This document shows positions 12,990 to 25,086 of a DNA stretch of 64,000 bases, piece after piece. Source of the DNA: Sciurus carolinensis. Lineage: Eukaryota > Chordata > Mammalia > Rodentia > Sciuridae. Below the pieces are notes generated by a model. The model saw nothing but the letters and a program-made list of their open reading frames with translations. It ran no database searches and had not been told where the DNA came from. The stretch's first letter is position 1; every line of letters starts with the position of its first letter. The position numbers and the translations under genes were made by a program. The stretch lies in contig NC_062232.1 of NCBI RefSeq assembly GCF_902686445.1, positions 20,194,897 to 20,258,896 of the forward strand, written 5' to 3'.

Positions 12990-14900
12990 TGTAAGCTGGG
13001 TATTGGCTAGATGAAGCTGTGAGACTTATGAGCAGAGATCAAACATTCATGATGTGTCTCAACACAGAAGGACAAAACCCTGGAAGGTAAACCTGTTCTT
13101 AAGAGCTAATTTGGTATCAAAAATAAACCAGAAGGAAATATTCTCCTCAGCCAGAAATGGATGGTGTCCTGGGCTATCTCATTCACATTTATTTGAACAT
13201 ACAATGCAAGCCAGTTGTTTTATACACACTGTCTCCAGGAAATATCTAAGAAATAAGAGTGGAACTGGATTGAAATAAGATACCTGGAAGCTACTGTCTT
13301 GGTTGTTCTTACCCTGAACTGAGACAGCTAGATCTCAATGCTTTAAAAGAACATTTTAGTCATCATGAGTGCAATCTGGAAAAATCCGATATGTGATGAT
13401 GATGAAATGAATGAAAATATTAGTGTGGTTTGGAATGGAAAGATATCTGGGTGGGAAACTGTTGGTTCTTGACATAAATTTTGGAAACTCAAAATGCATA
13501 CAACTGAGGAAGACTCTCCTCCACATTGTAAATGAAGCAACTTATCCTCAACTAAGGAAAGTTTTATTTAGACTTACTTTCTATGGAACATTATGAGCTA
13601 ATTTGGTGTCCTGGAAAGCTATATATTCTCCTGAATTAGTAATAAATAAATTTCCCCAGAGGGGAGGGTAGTATCATTTGTGTTTAATCATATGCTAACT
13701 GCCATTCAGTAGATACACAATATTTTTCAGTCTCTCTGCTAAATGCTGTGTACCCATTACATATATCTGAATAATCTTACAAGACAGACCTTATAAGACA
13801 TCATTTGCAGAACTTACCATGTTCTTAAGTTTACATGGCTGATAAATGATATTGCTGGAAATAGATTTTTTATCTAATCTGGCTAGAATTTTTCTAGAGT
13901 CCCCACTTCCACTTCTCCTAACTTGAGTCAGATCTTTTGGCTCTTAATTAACTACTATTCTCACTACTCCAAACATATTACAGAAAATTAAAATGACAGT
14001 ACTCTCTAGCCAAAGTACAAAAGCAAGCCTAAAGAAAGAAGGTAAATATAAGAATTAGGCCTAAGGTACAGATTGTCTCTGGACTTCATTTTCTAAGGAT
14101 CCTCTGTGCCTAGCTCCTGGTGTCCTTGAGAGTAGACTTTGACCAGATGCTGGCACATGAATCCTGTGCTAACACACTCTCATACTGTAGTATATCTTTC
14201 CCTGGCGTTTTCTCCAGTGTGCTTTCATGTCCAAACTGGAACCTTATCTGCTGACCAGTTCTTCACTGCCTTCTGTGAATGGTTCACACTTGCTTCCTAT
14301 AAAACTGGTGGCTCAGAATCACCTGAACTTAGAGCATTCCAACTTCCTGCAGATGTCCCATCCCACATCTCTACAATAGGTTCAAAATCTATTTGAAATG
14401 AGTTGATTAGCATGTGATTTCTTATTTTTCATGGAAAATACTTGCTCTTGGGATGTAGCTGAATAAGCAATCTAAATATTGTCAGTAGAATTTTAAAGGG
14501 ATATACTGTTCAATAGTGGCACCTGAATAAATACACACACGGTAAGCTTACATAGATGATAAAAAATTTTAGCCTCCCTCATTAAAGATGAGGAAGGCCA
14601 TGAAAATGACTATATAACAAATACCTACTAAGGTTGAATTCCTTAAACCACCCTAGAGTTCTTTCAAGAAAAGCAGACATGCTATTATTTAACAGCAAAG
14701 AAAAAATAATTCACCATCCTTCTGCTGCCTCTTATTTCAGTACTTGCTCCAGAAGAGAATCCTGGTTTTTCCTTGTGCCTAATGACATTTGTAAAAGTGT
14801 CCTGCATATTCATTCATGTTGAGGTTTGTAGGATTCACAACTTAAGATTTTTACCAGCCACGATAGAAAGAACATTCTCAAAATACTGAGACTCTTAGAA
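12990..14900. other. Non-coding DNA, no gene recognised
   Basis: Only short chance frames occur. I see no repeat family or RNA gene that I can name. Confidence 0.4.
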
Positions 14901-14914
14901 TTTATTTCAAAGGT

Positions 14915-15860
14915 CAATATAAGAAAGGTGCTACTGAGTGAAGAGGTTGAGCTTTTCCCTACTGAAATTTTATAGTTTCTTTTTGAAACTTGATGTGATC
15001 CTGAATTACAAAGCACCAATCTCTTAGTAGGCTCTCGAAATCAGTGGAGAATTTCAACCCAAATTTGACCTTCTTAGAAACCTCACCAGGAATAGAGGAA
15101 GATATTATAAATTCTAATAATTTCTCCTTTATCAAGCACCTCATCATGTTGAACCTTGTAGAATTTGTAAGATTGTGACATTGAACAAATAGGAATATAT
15201 TCTCATCCTCTTGAGGCTAAATGCAGTGAGGTCAGTATAAAAAGGTGCTACTGAGTAAAAAAGTGAACCCCCCCCCCGCTGAGATTTCACTGAGTCTTTT
15301 CAAAAATTAATGCAAGAGTTAAAGGGAGATCAATAGAGCAGAGGTAGAGGATCAACGGGGAGAAAGGGAGGGAAAAAGAACAGAAATAAAACAAACCAAA
15401 ATATGCTATATGTATGTATGAACTTATAATGATTTCCACTTCATAATGATAATGCATCAATGAAAAATGTGTTTGTAAAATGCAGTCTGTAAAAATTAAA
15501 AAATAATAAAGAAGAAAATATTTGTAAACAAGAAATTTCAGAAGAGTAGAGAAAAGGGAGCAGAGGGAGGAGATGAGGGAAGAGGAAAGTACTGGGGAAT
15601 GTATTAGAGCAAATAGTGCTATGTGCACATATGAATATGTCACAATGAACCCCACTATTATAATTATAATGCACTCATAAAAATAGAAAAAAAATAATGC
15701 AATGCTGTATGAAAGCACCTGTCATGTAAGAGGCTGGCAAGGCAAATTTACCTCCTCAGAAAACTCCAAGTAAGAAAGGTATTATAACAAATTCTACTAT
15801 TTGCCCTTTTATCAAGCATCTACTAGGTAACAGATTATGGAAGTTCAAGTGCTCATTCAC
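14915..15860 (+). repeat. Diverged local tandem duplication, second copy split by L1 3' ends
   Basis: Copy A (about 14915-15165) and copy B (15230-15300 plus 15705-15860) share aaggtgctactgagt, the attataa...aattct segment and tttatcaagca in the same order. Copy B is interrupted by inserted L1 3' UTR fragments. Confidence 0.6.
15300..15705 (+). mobile_element. L1 3' UTR fragments inserted in copy B
   Basis: Two consecutive 3'-end pieces are visible. One ends aaaatgcagtctgtaaaaat (about 15,495). The second contains gtactggggaatgtattaga and a terminal cactcataaaaatagaaaaa. Similar sequence lies at 41655-41830. Confidence 0.65.
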
Positions 15861-17959
15861 ATTGTGTCTTGCACTCCTTCCTGGGCTCATGTGAAGACTA
15901 CCTTGCCCAATCTACCTGTCATTAGTAACTGCCCTTGTCAATGAAATAGGGATCCTTTAGGTGAGGAATCACATGTGTTTAGCAGTCTGTATCACTGGAT
16001 CTTCTGTCAGTGAAGATTCCTACTTACTCACGTAAAATTTTAAAAATAATTTTTAGTTTACTGAAACATGTGGAGGAAACAAAGTGTGTCCCCCAGCTTC
16101 CATCCAACATACAAAACAATGTGGAAACAAATAAGCACCCATTAAAAAGTCAACAAAGATAAAACATACGTGTGTGTGTCTGAAGACCTGTAATGAGAGT
16201 GGCATATTATTCCCTCTGGGATGATCTCATGACCCTCCGTTCTATTTCATAGAACAAGTAGCACAGGCAGAGTCATCTGTCTTACATATACTTACATGAA
16301 ACATTAACTGAAGTATCAATAATACATTAAAACATCAATTATATATATTATGGTAAATTAGCTTGCACTGGGATGGATAAGCCTTTCATGGGACAAATAG
16401 ACTCCCCTTATCCTCTTAGTGCAACATTTCTTGCAATCTTCATATACCAACACTTACTCTGTTATTATGGCAATACTAAAAAGGTTGCTAGAAAAAGAAT
16501 GATCTGGAAAATGGCTCAAGAATGTTAGTATGATTTTAATACAAGCTTATGCCTGGCTCTAGCTTGATCATAAACCATTTATGAACCTCTTTTGCATTCT
16601 GTGTAGTTCAGTAGATAAACAGATACCTACTCTGTAAATGAGGTACAGGAAAAGGAAAAAAACAAGAATGACCTATGCATATTTGTCTTGAAATAGTGCA
16701 TGTACAGTGATACCGTTTATTGAACAGAGGAAGATGGGTTGTTGGTGATGGGGGTGAGAGTTCTCATTTGGCCATGTTAAGTTATTAATACATATTAAGC
16801 TTACAAGAAAGTATTAAGTAAGAAGTTTTATAAGATTGTAACATAGGTGAAATTCTATTCTAGAGAATAATTTGGGATTGATTGGAGTGTGAATGGCGTT
16901 TCAGAGAAGTAGATTGGTCTCCTTGGAAGAACAACATGTAGAGAAAAGGAAAAAAGAATCAGGACAAATTTGGATATTCCCCAGGAGTAATTTATCCAGC
17001 AGGGGAGAAGGTGGCAACACAGATGACATGAAAACCAGGTGAGATAGTATTGAAATTTCCTATGAGAAGAACTTGTTCCAATCATATTTATAGCTATTTT
17101 TAAAATTTAAGATGGTGGATCAATGTGGTAAAGAAGAATATTTTTTATGCTTTTGTTCTTTAAAAAAAAGTACATTCCACATAAGAAGTTATGAGTAGGA
17201 GAAAACGACTTTTATTGTTTTAAGTTATTCACCTTCAGGTTTTCTCTGTTGCATCAGTTCTCATTTAATTTATCTGATTAACGCACAGCTACTATTTTGT
17301 GTTTAAATGTATTGAAATATTGACTTATGAAGATAATACATATATACTTATTATGAAAAATTCTAGTGCAGATAAATTACAACATCTCCCCTTTCTCAAA
17401 ATTCAGCCACCTCTTCAGAAATAATCACAATTAACAATCTGCTATGTGTCATTTTAAAAGATGATCTGAGGCTTTTTTCATATATAGAAGTGCTATAAAA
17501 TTATTAAACTTTTAACACACATGGGTAACCATGCACATACCATTCTGCTTCTTGACCTTGTTGCTTAGTAAAGTGAATGCAGAATATTTCCATGACAGCA
17601 TAGAGATCCACCCACTCTGGAATTCTAAAGTATGTGTGATAATTCATTTAATCATTTTGCTTTTAATGGAACTTCAAGTTATTTACCACTTGTTTCTATA
17701 ATTAGTAAAATTGAAATCAACAACTTGGACATGAAATCCTGGGTGAAAGTGTATATGTTTTCTAAGAAGTCACAGCAAAACACAAATTGGGTTAAAGTTA
17801 AAGAGTATAAAGATTTAAAATATATACAATATTTGGGAGTTCCTAAAATATTATGCCAATTCTTAGTTTAAGGTGTGTGTGAATGACTTGATTATAGGTA
17901 TTCATCATTCTTTACAATTTTGTTAAACTTTGGGGTGAAAGATACTGTCTTGTTATTTT
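15861..17959. other. Non-coding DNA upstream of the MAGEB pseudogene
   Basis: No ETS pair or MAGE repeat unit is visible here. There are short chance frames only. The 17,350-17,740 part may be an ancient interspersed repeat, but I could not assign it. Confidence 0.4.
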
Positions 17960-18508
17960 AAGCACACGGAGCTGGTCTTTGGTCCTTGAATTGAAGGATG
18001 TTGACCCTACCAGTCTCTTTTCCCATGTCTTCTGGCTTCCTGTGTCAGCAAGTTATAACTCTAAAAGAAGAGAAGTTTGGTGGTAAGGGGCTTCCCACAA
18101 GTAATCTCTTTTGATGATTCAACTGGGCATGGTCTTCCTGATGAGCAATCACCTTCCTGAGGAGGAAGTATGTGAATTCCTGATTATCACAATGATGCAG
18201 ATTGAAAGGATGTATTTCATCTAAGGATATCCAGGAAGCTCCCCAGAGATATGATACAGGAGATATACCTGGAGTACCAGCAAGTGCCGAAAATTGATTC
18301 TCTATACTATGAATTTTTGTGGGGTCCCAGAACCCATGCTGAAACAAGCAAAATAAGAGTCCTAGAAGTTTTGACCAAAATCAATGTTACCACCTCTGGT
18401 TCTTTCCCAAATCTGTATCAAGAGGTTTTGAGAGACCAGGAAGAAAGCAGGACTGAAACTGGCAATACATGTTCCACAGATATGATCAACTACTTTTCCC
18501 ACTTGTAA
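17960..18508 (+). pseudogene. MAGEB pseudogene, 5'-truncated and disrupted
   Basis: The segment aligns with the MAGE homology domain of gene 1 from about residue 156 (cacggagctggtctttgg) to the C-terminus. The N-terminal tail and first part of the domain are missing. The 5' part is frameshifted and stop-riddled. The last stretch (18251-18508) still reads openly, with YLEYQQVP, YEFLWGPRTHAETSK and a native-like end NYFSHL before TAA. The 3' flank retains MAGE-like 3' sequence to about 19,000. No promoter with ETS sites is visible upstream. Not expected to encode a functional MAGE protein. Confidence 0.85.
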
Positions 18509-18999
18509 TGAGTCTGAGATAATTTATGTACTTTGTGATTGAAGAGAGTTATCAGCATTCTAAGTAGTGGCATATTGGACTGAAGGGAACACAGGATCTA
18601 TCATTTTGCCTTCCTGCAATTTCTTGGAGATTTTTGTCTCTTTTTTTTCTTTCTTTCTCTTTCAAGCATTTCTTCATTCATTCCTTTACTCATTGGTTCA
18701 TACTTTCTAGTTAATTTGATTGTTCTCTCTTTTAATAGGAATTTTAAAAAGCTTTAGAATATAATTATATGAATCATCACTTTAATTATGTATCTGTCAC
18801 TGTGTATCAGTTTTAAGAGTAAAAACTATGCTATTTTTAAAAAGCAAATTTGGAAATCTTCCATCCTATTTTATTATACAGAACAGGATAACACAGTATC
18901 AAGTAGGTGTTTCTCTGGAAATACAAAATAACTCAGTAGTAAAGATTAAGGATTGAGTAAATAGATGTAAATAAAATGAAATATTACACACTGAATAGG

Positions 19000-20876
19000 A
19001 CAGATGACTTGTCTCTTCAGTTTCACAGGTTCACATATAGAGAGTATATTCATCTGATGTGCCTAATAAACTATCCTACACCCTAGCAGCCTGCAGCTGG
19101 ACCTCATTTAGATAAGACTTGGAATTTTAGAGGATGTTATAATGGAGTCAGACTTCCTGGGATATTGGAGGAAGGTGAATACATTTTGCATAAGGTGAGG
19201 AGAGGGCACTTTGGGCAACAGAAGATAGAATGGCTAATAATTTCATGGGGTTCCCATTGGCTCTACCTTAGTGTTCATGATTTTGTATGCTCGTATCTTT
19301 GAGTGTGGTTAGTCCTGTGACTTGCTTTTAACCAGTAGATTATGGGGAATGTGATAAGATATCATGTCCATGATTACATTACATGTGTTAAGAGATGATT
19401 AGAAATAAAATATTCTGATTTTAAAAATCCTCTGCACAAAATATGACATATAAAAAACAAATTCAGCCTCAGTAAGGAGAAGTTTTTTTTTTTCTTAAAA
19501 AAGAATTAATGCTGGTATGGAAAGTGACTTTTACAATAAGGGGAAGGGGACCTCACTGTAATAGGGAGAACACAGAGGCTATAGGATTGACAAGTATCTC
19601 AACAGTTAGCAAAAATATTTATTTCTTTAAAATGTAATTGTAAATATTTAGGAGATACAGTATAGCATTTCAATGATAAGATCAGAGTAACCTGAGACAT
19701 ATATCATTTCTTCATGTCGGGAACATGCAATACTCTATAAGTTACATGGAAACATTCAAATAATTGTTGTCCACTATAGTAATCCTACAGTGCTATAAAA
19801 CATTATTTTAAAGGGAAGAGTAAATAAAAGCTAGAAAGATCCAGGTGTGTGAGGAAGTAGGGTGAAAGTGTTATGTGTAGATCACAGAATATTTTATTCC
19901 AAAACCAACCTATTCTCAAGAAGGGTTTTATGCTGGCTCAGATGATGTTATGACAAAGTCGGGAGCCTGGAGAAAGAAGAAATGCTTAACAAGTTTGGTA
20001 AAAAACATTTTGTTTTCATTGAACATCAAGACCAAGTGGTTCAGTTAATCATGTATAAGACAAAGAAAGGGAATACTGAGGGTGTATTCATAAATCTTAT
20101 ATAAGTCAGGTGGGCAGGAATGTTTCACTGCAGTAAGCCTTTTCCTGGAATATCAAGAAAGTAGGGGGATTTTTAAATCTTCACTGGTTTTAAAAGATTA
20201 CAGGACTTAGGTAAAATTCAACATTATCATATAGTAATGAAAAAAGTTTTATTATTGAATAATCATTAACCTGGAATATGATGCAGATTATAGGCAATTT
20301 GCAGAAGAGATAAAACAGAAAGAAATTCCTTTTATTTATATATCCAAGCAAACAACCTATGTCATGCTGATCCTTAAGATAAAAGACAACCAGTCCTAAG
20401 TGAAAGGGTTGGATGGCACCATTGGTCACACTCAGTTATTCCTAAATTCATATAGTAATTTGGGTGGCTAATTGTGTCACCCAAAGGGAAAACATTCCTG
20501 GCTAATAAAACTGGCAAGAGGTTTATTCAGCTTTTAAAAGAGAAAAGTTTTACATTTACAAGTGTTCTAAAGTAAAAACCCTAAGGAAAAAATAGTGGGG
20601 AAAAAAACTCATTCTTCTTGTTTTGTATTTTTTTTTATAACAAAGTATCAGCTTTGCATTGCTCTTAAGTCTCTGAGGATACCAGCAGATCACAAAAGCA
20701 TCTACATACAAAATAAATATAAAAATCTCTAATTTCTCTACATTTTCCTACAAATGATTATAGAAATTGGTAGGAGTCACAAAACCCTTGAGGAATTCAT
20801 TGCCATAAATAGTAGACTCCCATGTAATAAAATACAAATAAGAATACAGTTCTATGATTAAGAAAACAGAGAGGAA
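19000..20876. other. Non-coding DNA, no gene recognised
   Basis: AT-rich sequence with a T run near 19,484 and short chance frames. No convincing repeat family. Confidence 0.4.
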
Positions 20877-20999
20877 GGCTGGGGTTGTAGCTCTACTGAG
20901 CACCTGCTTTGCATGTATGAGACATTGGGTTCAAGTCTCAGCACCACATAAAAATAAATAAAGGTACTATGTCCATCTATAATTAAAAATATTTTTTAA
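20877..20999 (+). mobile_element. ID SINE
   Basis: The element has ggctggggttgtagctctac, then ttgggttcaagtctcagcac and an A-rich tail with ggtactatgtccatct. It is a diverged squirrel-type ID element. Confidence 0.8.
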
Positions 21000-21200
21000 A
21001 AGGAGAAAACAGAGGGATTAAAAACCAATCATAGATTAATGATACAAAACATTGGAGATAATGATATTCAAGTAACAAGTCAGCATATATGCATGGTTAT
21101 AGGCTAAATGGGTTAATGGAACAATGCATTTAATTCATTTAATTTCTAGATAATGGTCAACCTCTTTTATAAAAATCTACATCAAAAAGTGTAACTTCTG

Positions 21201-21865
21201 CTCTTTTCAGCTAGAGCTGAACAATGGGCATTTCACAGGACAACTGGCACAAGTTCCACAAGACAAAGTCCTAACACAATAAGTAGTAGTATGAGATAGG
21301 ATGCCCTGCTGCCAACACTGAAATTGGTCCCTGTTGCATTAACAAAGTCCATGTGGGAGAAGGTACCAAGACTCACTGTGCCCTGAGGCTGCACTTGAGG
21401 AACTTCTCTTGGACCTCTGAGTGTTGACTCACAAAATGAGGACCACTGATGTTGTCTACAATACATCCAATAATGATCTGGTATGCCCCTAGACCCTGGT
21501 GAAGAACTGCTTTATGCTCATTGACAGTACACCATACCTATAGTGGTATGAGTCTGATTACTCACTGCCCATGGGCTGCAAGAGGGTGGCCAAGTTGACA
21601 CCTGAGGAGGAAGAGATTCTAAACAAACAAACTAGTAAAGAAAATTCAAAAGAAATGCAATGAGAGGAAAACAGTTGGAAATTGAGTAGTCTTTTGGAGG
21701 AGCAGTTCTAGCAGGGCAAGCTTCTTGCATACATTGTGTCAAAACTGGGCCAATGTGTCCCGGCAAAAGGCTGTGTGCACAAGAGGGCAAGGAGCTGGAG
21801 TTCTTCTATCTAATGAAAATCAAGTCAAAGAAAGGAAATGAGTCCTCCTCCCTCCTGAATTAGCT
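21201..21865 (+). pseudogene. RPS8: RPS8 (ribosomal protein eS8) processed pseudogene
   Basis: The segment begins with ctcttttcagctagagctg, like the RPS8 5' leader. An ATG at 21224 is followed by codons for MGISQDNWHK. In-frame stops and deletions appear almost at once (TAA after 16 codons), and later pieces in shifting frames match eS8 ([33 protein letters not shown]). Intron absence and dispersed disruptions indicate an old retrocopy. The parent encodes a small-subunit ribosomal protein; this copy cannot. Confidence 0.85.
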
Positions 21866-22285
21866 CATGTAAAAAAGGTGTTTATTATTCTATATCTAAA
21901 ATAATATAAAATTACCTTCCTTCTTTATTGGAAGTATGGGAACATTACAAGGCAACAGCTCTAGTCTTTATTTTTATAATCCCCCCTTTTCTCATTATTT
22001 TATAATCAGTTTTATTCCTTTTAATGAAGCTCTCAACAAAAGACATTGTGCCCATGGCTAGGTCTTTTCCTTTTGGTAAACTATTTTTATTAGTCTATGC
22101 CAAAAGTAAATAAGTATCATTATCTCCTTTGGATCAAAGTAATACATAGATTTGTTTCAGTTGGGTGTGCTTTTCCAGCATGGTATAATACTGTCATGTC
22201 CTGCCACATTTTTTTTTCATAAAGTATGTTATAATAATACTTGATGCCTTTTTCACCAAGGAATTCCTCAGACACTCCATTTAGA
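21866..22285. other. Non-coding DNA between RPS8 pseudogene and L1
   Basis: No feature recognised; AT-rich. Confidence 0.4.
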
Positions 22286-22289
22286 AAAC

Positions 22290-22770
22290 TGAATAAAGAT
22301 CAGAATGGAAATAAATAGAAAATTTTAAAAGTCAACAAACCAAAGAAGTAGTTCTTTGAAAAGCTAAAACAGACAAATGATTAATAACCTAAAATAAAAA
22401 GGCTCACATCAGGAAGAAATGGGGAAAATTATATTTGATACCATGGAAACACAATCAATAGAGATTATTCTGAACAAGGATATAACAAATTTGATAATCT
22501 AGATTAAATGGATAGTTTTCTAGGCACATATACCTTACCAAATAAGAATCATGAAGTAATAAAAAACCTAAACAGATGAATCACAAGCAATGATGAAATA
22601 AATACTTGTGAATCATTAATAAAAATGTCCCATCAAAGAAAAGCCCAAGATCACATGGCTTCACATCTAAATTCTGCCAAATATTTAAAGAAAAGCTAGT
22701 ACCAATTCTCCTTAAGATATTCCAAAAATAAGAAGAGGAAAGAATTCATCCAGCTCTTCGCTGAATGTAC
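22290..22770 (+). mobile_element. Old L1 ORF2 fragment
   Basis: Degenerate ORF2 sequence upstream of the reverse transcriptase core: aagtagttctttgaaaagct, then a 'cacatggcttcacatctaaa' segment. No open frame of useful length. Confidence 0.65.
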
Positions 22771-22959
22771 CTTATTGGATATCTAGTTTTCTCTGATCCT
22801 AAAGGTAAAGCCATCCTGGATTCCACAATGTCTGAGTCAATTCTTTGGGTTCTATCTTTAAAGAATATACTACTTCCATGGCTTATTAATTGGCACTGTC
22901 TTTGTAAACAACAAAAAAGTCAAACAAAAACACTAGCATGAAATTTATACTTTAGGTTT

Positions 22960-23897
22960 TTCAAGATGGTGGAATAGAGGTCATCACATTCCTGGCTACT
23001 CCATGGTGTGAAACCAAGGAAGAAGACAGGGAGTTTCTCAGTAAGGTGGGTGAACAAAAAAAGGGAGGGATTTTACTGGAATTTAATACTGGAGACTCAA
23101 AGCAGATCAGGGACTCAGGAGGTTGGATATAATATGGAAGAAATACCCAGTGCCACAGCCACCCCTCCTGTGACCAGAGGCACCAGAGCAGTCCCTCCAT
23201 GAGCAAAGTGGAGGGATAAGGGAATTAAAGGAACCCACATTTTTAGGAGGACTAAAGTATGTCTGAGTAGAGAGTATAGAGACAAAAGACAACTAAACTG
23301 AAAGATGCTGCACAATATCCTTGTGTGGGAAGGTATACAAACATGAAAAGAAATCAAACTATCCCTATTTGCTGATGACATGATTCTATATTTAGAAGAT
23401 ATAAGAAACTCCACCAGAAAACTTCTAGAACTCATTAATGAAGTAAGAAAAAGAGCAGAATATAAAATTGTCACCCATTAATCAATTGCTTTCCTATATA
23501 TCAGTGATGAATGCAATAGAACAGAAATTAGGAAAAGTACCCCATTCACAGTAACCAGAAAACTTTTAGATCTCATAAGTGAATTCAGTAAAGTAGCAGG
23601 TTACAAGATCAATGCTCATAAGTCCAATGCATTTTTATACATAAGTGATGAATCTTCAGAAAGAGAAGTTAGGAAAACTACCCCAATCACAATAGCATCG
23701 AAAAAAATAAAATACTTGGGAATCAATCTCACAAAAGAGGTGAAATACCTCTAAAATAAAAACTACAGAACACTAAAGAAATAAATAGGAGAAGACCTTA
23801 GAAGATGGGATAGGCAGAATATTTTCAAAATGGTCATACTACTAAATGCACTATACATATTTAATATAATCCCTATTAAAATTGCAATGATAGTCTC
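22960..23897 (+). mobile_element. L1: 5' UTR start joined to ORF2 reverse-transcriptase region, internally deleted
   Basis: The left part (22960-23300) starts tcaagatggtggaatagagg, the typical L1 5' end. The sequence then jumps to ORF2 near the RT catalytic motif (tttgctgatgacatgattct, 23368-23387, encoding FADDMI). ORF1 and the endonuclease are missing. A short ORF2 segment (ccagaaaacttctagaactc / ccagaaaacttttagatctc) appears twice, suggesting a second junction near 23,555. It continues beyond the insertion at 25087. Confidence 0.75.
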
Positions 23898-24402
23898 CAG
23901 TGCCACCCATTAACCAGCAAAGGCCGTAATTTCATTCTTCTTTATGGATGATTCATATTCCATTATGTATGTATACCACATTTTCTTTATTCATTCATCT
24001 GTTAAGGCACCTAGGTTGGTTCCATAGCCTGACTGTTGTGCATTAAGTTTCAATAATCATTGATGTGGCCATGTCACTATATTATGCTGATTTTAAGTAC
24101 TTGGGGTATAAATCAATGAGTGGGACAACTGGGACAAATGGTGGGTGGTTGCATTCCAAGTTTTCTGAGGAATCTCCATACTTCTTTCCAGAGTGGTCGT
24201 ACCAATTTGCATTCTCACCAGCAATGTATGAGTGTATCTTTCTCCCCACATCTTTGCCAACGTTTACTCCTACTTGAATTCTTGATAACTGCCATTCTGA
24301 CTAGAGTGAGATGAAATCTCACTACAGTTTTAATTTGCATTTCTCTAATTACTAGAGATGTTGAACATTTTTTCATATATTTGTTGACCAATTCTATTTC
24401 TT

Positions 24403-24432
24403 CTTATGTGAAGGTAACATCCTTCACATAAG
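24403..24432. repeat. 12-bp perfect inverted repeat at the L1 inversion junction
   Basis: cttatgtgaagg (24403-24414) and ccttcacataag (24421-24432) are exact reverse complements separated by the 6-nt loop taacat. They lie precisely where L1 orientation switches. Confidence 0.85.
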
Positions 24433-24644
24433 AATTGGAGACTATCATGCTAAGTAAAATAAGCTAATCCCAATAAACCAAAGGCTGAATGTTCTACCTA
24501 ATATGTGGGTGCTAAGTCAAAGTAAGTAGGGAAGAGGAAAGAATAGAAGTTCACTGAATTAGACAAAAGGGAATGAAGGAAAGGAAGATAGGAACAGGAA
24601 AGACAGGAGAATGAATTGGACATAACTTTCCTATTAAGAATATA

Positions 24645-24733
24645 GGGGCTTGGGGATATAGCTCAGTTGGTAGAATGCTTGTCTTGCACGCACAGGGCAC
24701 TGGGTGCAATCCCCAGCACTGAAAAAAAGAAAT
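24645..24733 (+). mobile_element. ID SINE inside L1 3' UTR
   Basis: ggggcttggggatatagctc, then gggtgcaatccccagcact and an A-rich tail. Confidence 0.85.
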
Positions 24734-24749
24734 ATATATACATATATAA

Positions 24750-24955
24750 CTGGCCAGGTATGGCAACACATACCTGTAATCCCAGTGGCTCGGGAGGCCG
24801 AGGCAGAATAATTGTGAGTTCAAAAACAGCATCAGCAATGGTGAGATAAAAAGCAACTCAGTGAGACCCTGTCACTAAATAAAATAAAAATAGGGCTGGG
24901 GATGTGTCCCAGTGGTGGAATGCCCCTGAGTTCAATCCCTGGTACCAAAAATACA
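24750..24955 (+). mobile_element. B1-dID dimeric SINE
   Basis: The 7SL-derived half (tggccaggtatggcaacaca, cctgtaatcccagtggctc) is followed by an ID-like half (ggggatgtgtcccagtggtg, gagttcaatccctggtacc). This B1+ID fusion is typical of squirrel-related rodents and supports the lineage call. Confidence 0.9.
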
Positions 24956-25086
24956 GAACAAAACATTATCAGTGTAACTCCACATCACATATAACCAAAA
25001 ATATGGGAAGCCATACTCTATGCCTGATATGTCAAAATACATTCTACTGTCAAGTATAACTAAAAAGAACAAATAAAATTTTCAAA

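Larger units (their letters stand above)
23898..25086. mobile_element. Twin-primed (5'-inverted) L1 insertion with later SINEs
   Basis: 23898-24414 is L1 3'-region sequence on the minus strand. From 24421 the same element continues on the plus strand to its 3' tail at about 25086. Flanking target-site copies are aaaattgcaatgatagtctc (23878-23897) and aaaatttcaatgatattctc (25087-25106), three mismatches. The host L1 resumes in frame order after the second copy. An ID SINE and a B1-dID SINE lie in the 3' UTR. Confidence 0.8.

Noticed and set aside
15287..15718. A 143-codon hydrophobic minus-strand frame
   Set aside because: It is antisense to L1 3' UTR fragments. The hydrophobicity comes from T-rich complement sequence, with no family motif.
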